A stretch of DNA of 64,000 nt from assembly GCA_963422445.2 (NCBI GenBank), contig OY729512.2:3224001-3288000 (forward strand), read 5' to 3'. This document shows, piece after piece, positions 29,814 through 39,539 of this stretch. Positions within the stretch are counted from its first letter, which is position 1, and each line of letters opens with the position of its first letter. A program made the position numbers and the translations under genes. The notes under the pieces are model-generated. The model did no database searches. It saw nothing but the letters and a program-made list of their open reading frames with translations, and was not told the DNA's origin. The stretch comes from G963422445 sp963422445 (lineage in GTDB: Bacteria > Pseudomonadota > Alphaproteobacteria > Thalassobaculales > Thalassobaculaceae).

Positions 29814-31718
29814 TTATCGCTTTGATATGGGTCGATATTTTTCTCGGCCGATTTCAACATGGCCCCACATTTTGTTGGATTCTGTCAGCGCGTCAGGCGG
29901 GCCCTCCTGCGGTGGATGGCGGGTTCCACGCCCGCCGCCGAGGAGATGTCGGCACCCTCGGCGGCCGGGCGCGTGTCCTGGCGGTTGACGATCAACGTGC
30001 CGTCGGTCTGGCGCAGGCGGGTGGTGATCCGCACCCAGGTCCGCAGGACCGTCGCGGACCGATGCCCAGCCCTTGTGGATGCCCCGCGCGGCCAGCCGGG
30101 TACGGATCAGATGCACGGCGTGATAGGCCAGCACCGCGATCAGCAGGTGGGCCGCGATGCGACGGTCGAGCTGGTGCCAGATCGGGCGAAGGCCGAGTTC
30201 GGATTTCAGGCTGCGGAAGGTGGCCTCGATGTCGGTGATGCGCCAGTACGTCCGAAGGATCGTCTCGATATCCCAGTCGATGTGGCTGGTGCGCAGCACA
30301 TAGGCGCCGGCGCCCTCATCGGCCTCGTCGTATAGCGGCCTGCGCTTGAAGCGAACGGCAGACGCGTTGGCGCCGGTGTCCGCCGTCTCGAGCGTGATCT
30401 CGTAGTGCCTGGCGACCGCGGAGAAGCGCTGCTTGAGGCGGCCTACGCTCTCCAGCACCTTGTCGTAGCGCTTGAGGCGGCCCTTGACCGGGAGGCCGCT
30501 GTGGAGCCTTTCCAGCGCCGCCTCGAAGCGGGTCCTCCTCAGGCCGAGGATCGAGGTCTCGGCCTTCTTCTTGCCCTCGCTGACGACAGAGAGCCGCGCC
30601 GCGCCGTCCTCGCTTGCGAGGTGCCAGGCGCGCACCTCGTGGTGCGCGCTGGTGATCAGCAGCGCCTCGGGCCCGCCCTCGGGCGGCGGCGGTTTGCCTC
30701 CCCGGCTGACCGCGATCCAGTCGTAGCCCGGCTCGCCCAGCCACGCGATGTTCTCCTCGGTGGCGATGCCCGCGTCCATGACCACCATGGGCTTGGGCGC
30801 CGTGCCGCCGCACACCGCCTCGAGCCTGACCAGCGCGTCCTCCAGCCTGCCCGGCTCGCTCACGTTGCCCGGCAGGATCTCGCAACTGCGCGGGAAGCCT
30901 GCACCGTCGAGCGCCAGCGCCAGCGTGATCAGCGGACAGTCGTCGCGCTTCTGCCTGGAGCGCCCGAAGCGGGGACGCTCGCCGTGCGTGTGGCCGTGAT
31001 AGTGAAGGTTGGTGAGATCGTAGAAGGCGATGGTGTCGGGGATGTCGAGCAGCGAGCGCTCACGGTTGAACAGCTCCCGCTGGATGGCGGCGCGGTGGCG
31101 CCAGAGGAGGTCGCCGATGCGGTAGAGCGTCTTGCGCCGCAGTGCCTTGCGGTCGCCCTCCAGGTCGAGACGTTCGGCGGTCGCACTGTCGCGGCGCAGC
31201 CAGCGGCTGGTCTCCCGCTCGCTGGCGGGATGGACCATCCTGGCGACGACCAGCGCGCTCGCGATGCGCCCTTCGCGGCCCTTGATGCCCAGGTCGTGGA
31301 GGATGTCGGCGAAGCCGAGATCGTCGAGGGCCTTGAGGCACAGGCGCTCGCAGCCGACCGTGCGCGGGGTCTCGTGCTCCAGGGTATCGAGGTCGACGGT
31401 GGCGAGGTCGGGCTTGCGCGCCTCTTCCTGCACCGCTTCGGTGCGGAACCCCCTGGCCCTGAGCCTGGCGACGATGTCCTCGGCGGCGGCCTGCACGTCC
31501 GGCGCGGCTTGGAGCAGCGGCGGGCGGCCGTGGAGCAGCGCCTCGGCGAGTTCGGTGACCTCCTTCCACCTCTCGCGCGGGATCGGATCGTGGGTGCCGA
31601 GATTGAGCAGCGTCCTGTGGCGCACCCTGTCGCCGACGCGCTGGGAGAGCATCAGCCTGTGGCTTCGCACGGGCTTGCCGTCCTTGTCGGTGTGGGTCTT
31701 GGTGGCCTTGATGTACAT
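29814..31718 (-). pseudogene. IS1634-family transposase, C-terminal frameshift
   Basis: A large transposase starting at MYIKATKTHTDKDGKPVRSH (31718). It contains FYDLTNLHYHGHTHGERPRF, PMVVMDAGIATEENIAWL and the C-terminal DDE part TYWRITDIEATFRSLKSELG. Near 30060 one extra G changes frame: after HKGWASVR the expected TVLRTWVRITTRLRQTDGTL is found in the adjacent frame, so the last 60 or so residues are altered. The rest is open, so inactivation is recent. The 339 bp up to the MFS gene contain no gene that I can see. Confidence 0.85.
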
Positions 31719-32057
31719 GGCGCAGGCGAAGGGTTGGCGATGTGTTGCGCAGACACGCTCGCCGGCGCGCCTGGCAAGGGGGATATCGACGCAACGATAA
31801 AGTCCTGGCCCCACAAACGACTTCCGGGCGCCCACATCAGACATATAGGAATTCAGGCGATGGCAGAGCCCAGTATATGGTGTTCTCAGGCCGCAAACAT
31901 CCCCCGATCAGGCACGGTCAGTGGAAAAAACTGCCAACTTGGGAAACGACAATCCAGTGATTTGCATGTCAGCCAGACCGTCGGACCGCTGCCACATCGT
32001 TGGCAACAGAGCTCTAAGACCTGTCCTGTTCGTGGTCCGGGTGTCGTTGTCGGCGGT

Positions 32058-33587
32058 TCAGTTTGCCGATTGTGGCTGACCGCCCTTCGGCATACGAACC
32101 AGCATGATCAGAGGAATGACGCTGAAAGCGGTTATCGCATAGAGATAGAAGGCATTAATGTAGCCGATCATGCGTGACTGACGGGCGATTTCCCCGGAGA
32201 GCTGGAAGTATTCAGATACAGTTGCCGGGGCGGATACGCCCTTGAGTGTCATGACGGTACTGCTGTCTCCAAAGATCGACACGAACCCGACCAGGTCGGC
32301 GTAATTGGTCGAACTGGTCCGGATGATCAGCGCGATGGTGAGCGAAATTGATATCGAACTGCCGATATTGCGAATCAGGTGGAAAAATGCGCTGCCCTCG
32401 TTAAGGCGGCTTTTCTCAAGCGTCGAAAATGTGATCACGGTGAGCGGAACCCAGACGAACCCGACCCCGAGGCCGGCGAGCGCATTGGCCCATGCCAGTT
32501 CGAACTCCACGAGGTTGATATTGAACGCAGTCATGTACCAGCCGGCGATGCTCTGGAGCAGAAAGCCGATCGACAGAACCACTCTGGGATCAAGCCGTCG
32601 GTTTACGAACACCAGCAGGGTCGACCCGCAAAAGGTTCCCAGCCCCCGAAGAGCCAAATAAAGGCCGATCGTGTCTTCTGGATAGCCGCGGAGATTCTGC
32701 ATCATTGGCGGATAAAGCACCAGTGGCGTCCACAGGACGGCGCCGAACAGCAATGTGATCAGGATTCCCAGCGCGTAGTTTCTGTTGAGCAGAATGCGCG
32801 GGTCCAGGAACGGTGCCTTCGCGGTCAGGGTGTGGGCAATGAAGATGTAGAAGGCGCCAACGGCGACGATGGCCTCGATCACGATCTCAGTCGAGTCGAA
32901 CCAGTCGAGACGCTGGCCGCGATCCAGCATGAGTTGCAGCGACGCGATGCCGACCGAAAGGGAAATCAGACCGGTCCAGTCGAGCTTGATCCTGTCGCTT
33001 TTCACCCGATCGTCGATCACCACGAGAATCGCAAAAATGGCCATGACCCCGAACGGGATCAGGAGGAAGAACACCCAGCGCCAGCCAAGTTCTTCGGACA
33101 GATAGCCACCGATGGTCGGTCCGATGATCGGTCCGAACACAACTCCCATGCCAAAAATCGCGGTAGCTGTGCCGTGTTCTTCGACAGGAAAGATGTCGAG
33201 CACCATCGCCATACAGATTGGCACCAGCGGCGCACCGAAGGCGCCTTGAAGAATACGGAAGAACACCAGTTGCTCGAGGTTTTGCGCCATGCCGCACAGG
33301 AGCGATGCGATGGTAAAGCCGATCGCGCAGAACAGCATGAGATTGCGCCGGCCGTAGCGTGAGGCAAGCCACCCTGATGCCGGTGTCACCACGGCGGTGG
33401 CGACGATGTTGAAGGTCACGACCAGAGCGATCTGATCGACTGTGGCGGCGAAGGTGCCCTGGATCTTCGGCAGCGCGACATTGGCGATCATCACCGTCAT
33501 GGTGTACAGCATTGTCACCCCGGTGAGGGTCCCGAGAACGACATAACGCTTGACTGCGGGATATGCGTTTATGGCTTGATCGGTCAC
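32058..33587 (-). CDS. DHA2-family MFS drug/solute exporter
   Basis: A 509-aa inner-membrane H+ antiporter of the EmrB/QacA type with about 14 hydrophobic segments. Motif A after helix 2 (ASRYGRRNLMLF) and antiporter motif C (GVVFGPIIGPTIGGYL) are present. It has no neighbouring EmrA-type membrane-fusion gene or regulator; IS elements flank both sides. The substrate cannot be read from sequence. Confidence 0.9.
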   Translation of the reverse strand: MTDQAINAYPAVKRYVVLGTLTGVTMLYTMTVMIANVALPKIQGTFAATVDQIALVVTFNIVATAVVTPASGWLASRYGRRNLMLFCAIGFTIASLLCGMAQNLEQLVFFRILQGAFGAPLVPICMAMVLDIFPVEEHGTATAIFGMGVVFGPIIGPTIGGYLSEELGWRWVFFLLIPFGVMAIFAILVVIDDRVKSDRIKLDWTGLISLSVGIASLQLMLDRGQRLDWFDSTEIVIEAIVAVGAFYIFIAHTLTAKAPFLDPRILLNRNYALGILITLLFGAVLWTPLVLYPPMMQNLRGYPEDTIGLYLALRGLGTFCGSTLLVFVNRRLDPRVVLSIGFLLQSIAGWYMTAFNINLVEFELAWANALAGLGVGFVWVPLTVITFSTLEKSRLNEGSAFFHLIRNIGSSISISLTIALIIRTSSTNYADLVGFVSIFGDSSTVMTLKGVSAPATVSEYFQLSGEIARQSRMIGYINAFYLYAITAFSVIPLIMLVRMPKGGQPQSAN

Positions 33588-34322
33588 GGCCCTTGTCGGC
33601 AGTCGGTTGCGTACTGGATGTCTGCCATGTGGCGGTTCGGCCTCGAGATTTGCCGATTGGCGTCACCGTTGTTGGCAATGACGAGCAATCGCAGAGTGAA
33701 CCGCATCTTGCAGGTAGCATATCGCCGAATTGCCAGTCTTGCCATTTCCGATTTCGACACCTGAGTGTTTTCCGATTCGGCGATGAATTTGCAACCGCCA
33801 CATTCTTGCCAATCGCTACCGTTCGGTGGATCGAGCGGGTTGTCGTTTGCTTGTGGAGCGGCGGTGTCTCCTTCGGTATCCCCGTTCCCGGCATCGACAC
33901 GTCCTCGGTGCCAAGCTATCCAGTGACGTGCATAAGAACGCAATGCTCCCACAGTTTATCTTCAAGTGGTTATGTTCCGGTTGAATATTGTGCACACAAA
34001 CACGCCATGGTTGACTTGATGTGACCAAACACGAAGCCAACGCAAACGCCAAAATCATGCCGGCCAAACGAACAGTCGAAGCTCTTGAACCTGTTCCGAG
34101 CACTGGATCGAGTATGACAGAAACGCGCTGGATGCGGTGTTCAGAGCAAATTCGGCTCGAAAGACATTGAACCGGTCATCAATTTATTTCATTGAATCGG
34201 TCGTGACGGGATCGAGTGGATTGCGGAAGGGACGAAATTGCTGAGCACGACGGTCCGGGCTGGGCTTAAGGAATCCTGATTACCCTCGACGCTAAGGAGG
34301 GTAGTGTAAATTATATGTCCAT
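33588..34322. other. Non-coding stretch
   Basis: 735 bp between the MFS gene and ISAzo13. No frame with recognisable protein features was found on either strand; the last 60 bp probably belong to the ISAzo13 end. Confidence 0.5.
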
Positions 34323-35561
34323 TTGTACGCGCCTGTGTTCTACTCCCTTCGATGCGACGCAATCTTGAACTCGAAGCGACAATCGTTGAGAAGTACGCGG
34401 TGGTCGAGGCGTAATCTCGACGAGCGTGGGCGCCGTATGTGGGCGGCGACGGGGTCGCGTGCCCTCGGATATGGAGGCGAGGCTCTGGTTTCGGATGCGA
34501 CGGGCCTGTCGCGCCCGACCCTTCGCAAGGGGCGCGGGGAGCTGGAATCGGGCGGCGCCGCGGTCGGGCGCATTCGCCGTGCGGGCGCGGGGCGCCCGCG
34601 TATCGAGCAGTCCCAGCCCGGCATCAAGAAAGCGTTGGAGAGGCTCGTTGACCCGTTGCCTTGCGGCGCCCCGCAGTCGCCTTTGAGATGGACATGCAAG
34701 GGTCGGGCGAAGCTCGCCGCGACGCTGTCGCGCGCGGTCTGGAAGGTGAGCTCGACGCCGGTGGGACGATTGCTGCACGAGCTTGGCTATCGGTTGCAAT
34801 CGGTGCGCAAGAGCACCGAAGGGGGGTCGCACCCGGACCGCAACGCCCAGTTCGACCATATCAATGCGAAGGCGGATGAGTGTCTCCAGCGCGCCCGACC
34901 GGTGGTCTCTGTCGACACGAAGAAGAAGGAGCTGGTCGGGGATTTCAAGAACGCGGGGCGCGAGTGGCAGCCGAAGGGGCAGCCCGAGGAATCCATGGTC
35001 CACGACTTTCCCCAGGATGCCGCAGGCAAAGCGATCCCCTATGGCATCTATGACATGGGCCGCAACGACGCATGGGTCAGTGTTGGATGTGACCATGACA
35101 CCCCTGCATTCGCGCTCGCCTCGCTTCGGCGGTGGTGGGAGGAGAGGGGCCGCAGCCGTTACCCTGAGGCTCGCGAGCTGTTCATCACTGCCGATGCGGG
35201 GGGCAGCAACGGCTACCGCTTGCGCGCGTGGAAGCAGGGGCTACAGCAATGTGCCGACGACACGGGAGTGCGCGTACACGTCAGCCACTTCCCGCCCGGC
35301 ACCAGCAAGTGGAACAAGATTGAGCACCGCCTGTTCTGTCACATCACGCACAATTGGCGAGGCAAGCCATTGCGACCCTTCGACACCATCGTCGATCTGA
35401 TCGGCACTACGCGCACCGACGCAGGGCTTCGGGTCAGAGCTGAGCTCGACACGGGGGAGGACCCGAAAGGAGTGACGGCGACGAAGGCGGAAATGGAAGC
35501 GCTGTCTCTACATCGCAACGAGTTCCACGGTGACTGGAACTATGAACTTCACCCGCGGTGA
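34323..35561 (+). CDS. ISAzo13-family transposase, probably damaged at the 5' end
   Basis: A long open frame of about 412 codons with the ISAzo13 hallmarks DERGRRMWAATGSRALGYGG, SVDTKKKELVGDFKNAGREW and FPPGTSKWNKIEHRLFCHIT. The normal start region (ATIVEKYAVV) is read in a different frame and hits a stop just before DERGRR, so the annotated N-terminus is not native and the protein is probably not functional. It is followed within 30 bp by an IS1595 copy. Confidence 0.8.
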   Translation: MYAPVFYSLRCDAILNSKRQSLRSTRWSRRNLDERGRRMWAATGSRALGYGGEALVSDATGLSRPTLRKGRGELESGGAAVGRIRRAGAGRPRIEQSQPGIKKALERLVDPLPCGAPQSPLRWTCKGRAKLAATLSRAVWKVSSTPVGRLLHELGYRLQSVRKSTEGGSHPDRNAQFDHINAKADECLQRARPVVSVDTKKKELVGDFKNAGREWQPKGQPEESMVHDFPQDAAGKAIPYGIYDMGRNDAWVSVGCDHDTPAFALASLRRWWEERGRSRYPEARELFITADAGGSNGYRLRAWKQGLQQCADDTGVRVHVSHFPPGTSKWNKIEHRLFCHITHNWRGKPLRPFDTIVDLIGTTRTDAGLRVRAELDTGEDPKGVTATKAEMEALSLHRNEFHGDWNYELHPR

Positions 35562-35589
35562 AGTTGGAAACTTAAATTCGATCAAGATC

Positions 35590-36570
35590 CTAAGTGGCAT
35601 TTGGTATAGAATACAGCCATGTAATTTGATGATAGAGAAGGAGAATTCCATGGCCCGCAACCCGGTGCAGCTCCAGAAGGGAATCAGCCTCAACGCGTTC
35701 CTCTCGCTCTATGGAACCGAACAGCAGTGCTTCGACGCCCTGTCCCGATGGCGCCGGCCCAACGGGTTCGTGTGCCCGAACTGCGGCCACGACCGAGGCT
35801 GCCAGTTGACCACACACAAGCTCCAGCAGTGCTATTGCTGCAACCGCCAGACCTCCATTACCGCCGGCACCATCTTCGAGGCCACCAAGCTGCCCCTGAC
35901 GGTGTGGTTCCAGGGCACCTCCTTCATGACCCAGGACAAGAAAGGTGCATCGACGATGACGCTGCACCGCCAACTCGGCATCTCCGACAACGCCGCATGG
36001 CGCATGCGCCACACGCTGATGCAGGTGATGATGGAGCGCGACCGCGCGCATGTGCTCGGCGGGTTCATCCAGCTCGACGACGCCTCCCTCGGGGGCAAGC
36101 GCGGGCGGGGCGCGCCGGGCAAGACCCCTTCGTGGCCGCGGTCGAGACCAATGAGGCGGGACATCCGCAGCGGGTGACGCTCACCGTGGTCGAAGGCTTC
36201 CGTCTTACCGAAATCGCCGCCTGGGCGCAGCAGCACCTGAGCCCGGGCACGCAGGTGCTCTGCGATGGGCTGACCTGCTTCAATGGCGTGACCGCGGCAG
36301 GCTGCGTTCATGAACCGATGGTGACCGACGGCGGGAAAGCCGCGGTCGAGCGCCCCGAGTTTCGTTGGGTGAACACGATCCTCGGCAACATCAAGAGCGT
36401 CTTGCGTGTCACCTGTCATGCGATTCGTCCCAAGTATGCCCAGCGCTATCTCGCGGAGTTCGAGTACCGGTTCAATCGTCGCTTCGACCTGCCCGAGATC
36501 ATTCCCGGACTGCTCTACGTGGCGCTGAGGACGCCGCCGATGCCGGAGCGGCTACTCAAATTGCGCTTAG
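35590..36570 (+). mobile_element. IS1595-family element, second copy of the left-edge type
   Basis: Possible ends are CTAAGTGGCATTTGG at 35590 and its loose inverse near 36552-36570 (CTAAGCGCAATTTG read inward). The same leader is found upstream of the copy at the left edge. I see no target duplication. Confidence 0.6.
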
Positions 36571-36575
36571 CTTGA
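35650..36575 (+). pseudogene. IS1595-family transposase with one frameshift
   Basis: MARNPVQLQKGISLNAFLSL starts at 35650 after AGAAGGAGAATTCC. The zinc ribbon has CPNCGHDRGC and CYCCNRQTS; the DDE start is FIQLDDASLGGKRGRG. Near 36126 one base is missing (AAGACCCCTTCG, where the left-edge copy has AAGACCCCGTTCG), after which FVAAVETNEAGHPQRVTLTV continues in the other frame to the stop at 36575. Comparing the two copies shows each is intact where the other is broken. Confidence 0.88.
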
Positions 36576-36819
36576 GTGAGAATCAGGTAACCCTATGGTC
36601 GCCGTGAATTGCAATCATGCTGTTACAGAGGGTCCCTTCCGCGCGTTGGTAACGCAGGGAAGAGGCTGCGGGAGCATCCCCGCGCGGGGCGGGCTGGACC
36701 GTTCAGGCCCTGGTCTCAGAACAGAACTCGAGCCTGGTCGGCCTGCCCCTTTTCCGATCCCCTGGGTCCTGAATAGGGATTATATACGAAAGTGACCAAG
36801 GTCGAGGTAACGCCTTGAC

Positions 36820-37011
36820 CTATTTTGGACTTGTATTGCCTGCTTTGTGAGGCTCCCGCAGCTGAGGGCTTTCCCCCTTCAGATAGTTCCATTCGCCTTT
36901 CTTCTTCGGCGGCGTGGTCAGGAGTGCCCGTGCGACGTTCTCGGGCGTATCCGGGATCGGCACCGGCATTTCCTTCTCGACCGGCCGGCCGCGCTTGCGC
37001 GTCTTGTCCAT
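36820..37011 (-). CDS. Small IS1595 passenger protein with TPE motif and AT-hook-like core
   Basis: 63 aa starting MDKTRKRGRPVEKEMP. It has an AT-hook-like RGRP (residues 8-11 region) and the segment IPDTPENVARALLTTPPKKK (about 19-38). The second cargo-bearing IS1595 in this window carries a 51-aa protein with a related segment (DATPEEIAQALFRLKP) at the same relative place, on the same strand as the transposase and farthest from it. Function unknown; DNA or transposase binding is a guess. Confidence 0.7.
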   Translation of the reverse strand: MDKTRKRGRPVEKEMPVPIPDTPENVARALLTTPPKKKGEWNYLKGESPQLREPHKAGNTSPK

Positions 37012-37271
37012 CGGTGCCTCTGCCTTGGCTGGCCTCACCGAGATCGTGCCATGAGGGGTTGGCAATGTCGATCCGTGTGGTCCACACTCTCTCCTGCAAT
37101 CACGTTCAGGTTGCCCGCTCTGTCGGGTCGCCTGCCGAATAGAACAGCCCTTGACCCGGCTGGGGTAGCTCCCCGGCCCGGCGAATAGGCAGGGTCTCCA
37201 CATAACCTGTGCGTGATTGCAACGGCCCGGCACCCACTGCCGGCGTCATGCACAATGGGGAGGATGTTGGC

Positions 37272-37529
37272 GTGTGGCTGGATATAGACGGGGTACTGAT
37301 AGGGATTGGCTTTGTCTTGTTTATCACTGCTGCGGCAGGATGGAGTATGCGCCGAGAGGGACAGCAATTTCGCTTTATTGACTGGCTCCACGTATCCGCA
37401 GTGTGGATCGGAGCCTCCGTCTTGGCTGGGGTAGCTCTGTCCACATGTGAACACATTATGCGAACTCAAGATTCTAGTTCACCACCATCATCGTTGGGCT
37501 TACGAAAGATGCTCCCCGAGTTCAAATAG
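37272..37529 (+). CDS. Short two-helix membrane protein, IS1595 passenger
   Basis: About 85 aa from the GTG at 37272, chosen because GGGGAGG sits 8 bp upstream. Two hydrophobic segments (VLIGIGFVLFITAAAGW and VSAVWIGASVLAGVAL) with a basic loop between. It is transcribed opposite to the other genes of the element, and its end overlaps the coiled-coil gene by 30 bp. I do not recognise a family. Confidence 0.5.
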   Translation: MWLDIDGVLIGIGFVLFITAAAGWSMRREGQQFRFIDWLHVSAVWIGASVLAGVALSTCEHIMRTQDSSSPPSSLGLRKMLPEFK

Positions 37530-37850
37530 CAAGCTATCGGGTAATCCTTGCGGGCGGGTGTGAGTTACCATGCCTTTCAATGTCGTTTCCCTCATCTTTG
37601 CGGCCACGCGCTCGCGCTGGTCTATGGCTTCCTGCATTTGACGGATTGTCTCGTTGACCATTTCGGACTCCATGGACAGTTCGGACGGGCGAAGGTGCCC
37701 GCTCGCCGCTTCCCTTGAGCTCTGCGAGTCATCCGCGAGTTTGGTGCTGATCTTGCAAAGCCTTTCCTTAAGGCAAGCAATCTTCTCCTGCAATCCAGTA
37801 TATCGCTTGGCGAAGGCGCCAAGATCACGGTTCAGTTCTTCTTCGCTCAT
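37500..37850 (-). CDS. Coiled-coil passenger protein of IS1595
   Basis: 116 aa starting MSEEELNRDLGAFAKRYTGL, with heptad-like helices rich in Glu, Lys and Leu and no catalytic signature. The start overlaps the end of the transposase gene by 26 bp, so the two are probably translated together. I do not recognise a family. Confidence 0.6.
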   Translation of the reverse strand: MSEEELNRDLGAFAKRYTGLQEKIACLKERLCKISTKLADDSQSSREAASGHLRPSELSMESEMVNETIRQMQEAIDQRERVAAKMRETTLKGMVTHTRPQGLPDSLLFELGEHLS

Positions 37851-38799
37851 CACGTTGCCTTATTGTGAAGTTGCCAACCAAGTCGCGATACCTGAGCCGC
37901 TTTCCGACCATGCCCTGCGCGATGTGGGTCATCTGATCAAGGGTGTCGGATTCGCGGTCGTTGTGGCGTCCCGTGACCTCCGCCACATAGCGGTCCATGT
38001 GCTTGGGCGACCAGGGGTGATCGGTGCCGTGGTCGCCGCGCTTGAGCATCGACCAGAACGCTGCCATCCCGTTGGTGCCGACTTGCTCGCGCACATACTC
38101 GCCGCGAGAGTGGGTGACGGTCTCGTGGTTCGGCAGGCTCTGGTACGCCTTGGCTTCGTCGGTGTAGATGGTAGCCCCTGGAGCCGCGTGAGCACCTACG
38201 AAGGCGTGGAGGGTGTCCTTGTCCGCGCACTCGACCGCCTGGCCGCGCACGGTGCCAGCAGCGCGGTCTCGGGTGCCTGCAACAATGGTCTTGCCGTAGT
38301 CGCGGCGCTTCTTGGCGTGCATGGTCTTGAGCTTCCCGCCGATGTACGTCTCGTCGGCCTCCACGGGACCTGCGAACGGCGGGTTCTTCCTGGCCCAGGT
38401 CTCGCGGATTCGATGCGCCAGATGCCACGCGGATTTCTGCGTAATGCCCAAGTCCCGATGCAACTTGATGCTGGCCTGGCCCTTGATGCCGGTCGTCAGC
38501 AGGGAGGACGCTACGGCCCACACCTGCAAGCCGAGCTTCGATGAATGCATGACGGTTCCGGTCTTGACAGAAAACCATTTGCGGCAATCCCGGCACCGAT
38601 AGGGCATGGTCTTGTGCTTGGTGCCGTCCTGGACGTTGGTCGATCCGCAGTGCGGGCAGTGAAGGCCGTCCGGCCAGCGAACCTCGGTGAACCAGCACTC
38701 TGCCGCCGCGTCATCCGGGAACATCCGCATGACATCGACCAGCGATATGCCTTCGCGGTAGTGCTTTCCGGGTGCCTTGTGAGCCATGACCGCCTCCAT
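37825..38799 (-). CDS. IS1595-family transposase, intact
   Basis: 324 aa. Zinc ribbon CPHCGSTNVQ ... CRDCRKWFSVKTGTVM; helical LHRDLGITQKSAWHLAHRIR; DDE-type core with VEADETYIGGK, IYTDEAKAYQSL and NGMAAFWSMLKRGDHG. No frameshift, and the terminal repeats are perfect, so this copy may still move. It is closest in form to the transposase at 60949-61899. Confidence 0.93.
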   Translation of the reverse strand: MEAVMAHKAPGKHYREGISLVDVMRMFPDDAAAECWFTEVRWPDGLHCPHCGSTNVQDGTKHKTMPYRCRDCRKWFSVKTGTVMHSSKLGLQVWAVASSLLTTGIKGQASIKLHRDLGITQKSAWHLAHRIRETWARKNPPFAGPVEADETYIGGKLKTMHAKKRRDYGKTIVAGTRDRAAGTVRGQAVECADKDTLHAFVGAHAAPGATIYTDEAKAYQSLPNHETVTHSRGEYVREQVGTNGMAAFWSMLKRGDHGTDHPWSPKHMDRYVAEVTGRHNDRESDTLDQMTHIAQGMVGKRLRYRDLVGNFTIRQRDERRRTEP

Positions 38800-38997
38800 T
38801 GAATAACGGAAACATAGTGACCGAAGCGGGCAGCGTCAAGCGGTTTTGGTCACTTTCGTATATAATCCCTTCATTCAGCAAAAAAAGAATGTCCTTGGGC
38901 GTCGGGCAAGGTTATCCCACGATGAGTGATTTGGCGTGAGCAGACTGTTGTGCCGCTGGCTTGCCCGAATGTATCAAGCCATGATAGATGTCCGGTC

Positions 38998-39237
38998 ATG
39001 ATCGCAAGCACCAAGGGTTTCCCGACCCGCTTGGTGAAGCGGACACGCGCCATGCTGTCGGTGATGAACGCCGCTGCCGTCCTCGGAGATCTCAGGTTTC
39101 CGCTGGGAAACCGCCCCTAAGACTTCAGGGATGACCGGGCGAGCCAGCATTCGGTCCGCATCAATGATCAGTGGCGCGTCTGCTTCGTGTGGACCGCTCG
39201 GGGATCGGCCGATGTCGAGATCGTGGATTACCATTGA
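38998..39237 (+). pseudogene. higB: HigB-type toxin, nonsense-mutated and 5'-truncated
   Basis: KGFPTRLVKRTRAMLSVMNA, then DLRFPLGNRP, a TAA stop (39118-39120), and in the same frame QHSVRINDQWRVCF and DVEIVDYH ending at TGA. This is the RelE/HigB mRNA-interferase fold. The stop removes the catalytic C-terminal half, and the normal N-terminus is missing next to the IS1595 end. The antitoxin gene downstream is intact. Confidence 0.75.
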
Positions 39238-39248
39238 TGGGGCAGAAC

Positions 39249-39539
39249 ATGATGCCGTTGACAAATTTCTCTCATCCGGGCGAGGTGCTCGCGAAACACT
39301 ATCTTGAGCCGCTCGGCATGAGCGCGATCGCGCTTGCGAAACGTCTGGATGTGCCCAGGACGCGAATCGAGCGGCTGGTTAAGGGTGAGACTGCGCTGAG
39401 CGTCGATACCGCGATGCGCCTCTCGAAATTTTTCGGCACCACCGCCGAATTCTGGATCAATCTGCAGCGCACGCACGATCTTGCCCGGGCCCGCGCTACG
39501 ATCGACCTGTACGGCATCACGCCGATGACGTCCGCCTGA
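39249..39539 (+). CDS. higA: HigA-family antitoxin (XRE type)
   Basis: 96 aa: NFSHPGEVLAKHYLEPLGMS, the helix-turn-helix ALAKRLDVPRTRIERLVKGE and TAMRLSKFFGTTAEFWINLQ, all standard HigA features. It starts 12 bp after the toxin stop (tandem ATGs at 39249 and 39252). HigA neutralises HigB and represses its own operon; with the toxin broken it is left as a lone DNA-binding protein. Confidence 0.9.
   Translation: MMPLTNFSHPGEVLAKHYLEPLGMSAIALAKRLDVPRTRIERLVKGETALSVDTAMRLSKFFGTTAEFWINLQRTHDLARARATIDLYGITPMTSA

Larger units (their letters stand above)
36775..38870 (-). mobile_element. Intact cargo-carrying IS1595-family element (2096 bp)
   Basis: Perfect 25-bp inverted ends at 36775-36799 and 38846-38870 (AGGGATTATATACGAAAGTG begins each). 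Inside are four open frames: a 63-aa protein, a short membrane protein on the other strand, a coiled-coil protein, and the transposase. The 8 bp on either side do not match as a direct repeat. The right end lies against the damaged higB gene. Confidence 0.9.

Noticed and set aside
30405..32177. 590-codon open frame antisense to the IS1634 transposase
   Set aside because: It lies wholly opposite a recognised transposase and has repetitive Arg/Ala/Gly-rich text without domains.
32379..33362. 327-codon open frame antisense to the MFS gene
   Set aside because: Glu/His/Arg-rich mirror of membrane-protein codons; no homologous features.
36767..38878. Target duplication around the first cargo IS1595
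   Set aside because: The flanking 8-mers (TCCTGAAT and TCATTCAG) are not direct repeats; CTGAAT and ATTCAG are inverse and could be chance.
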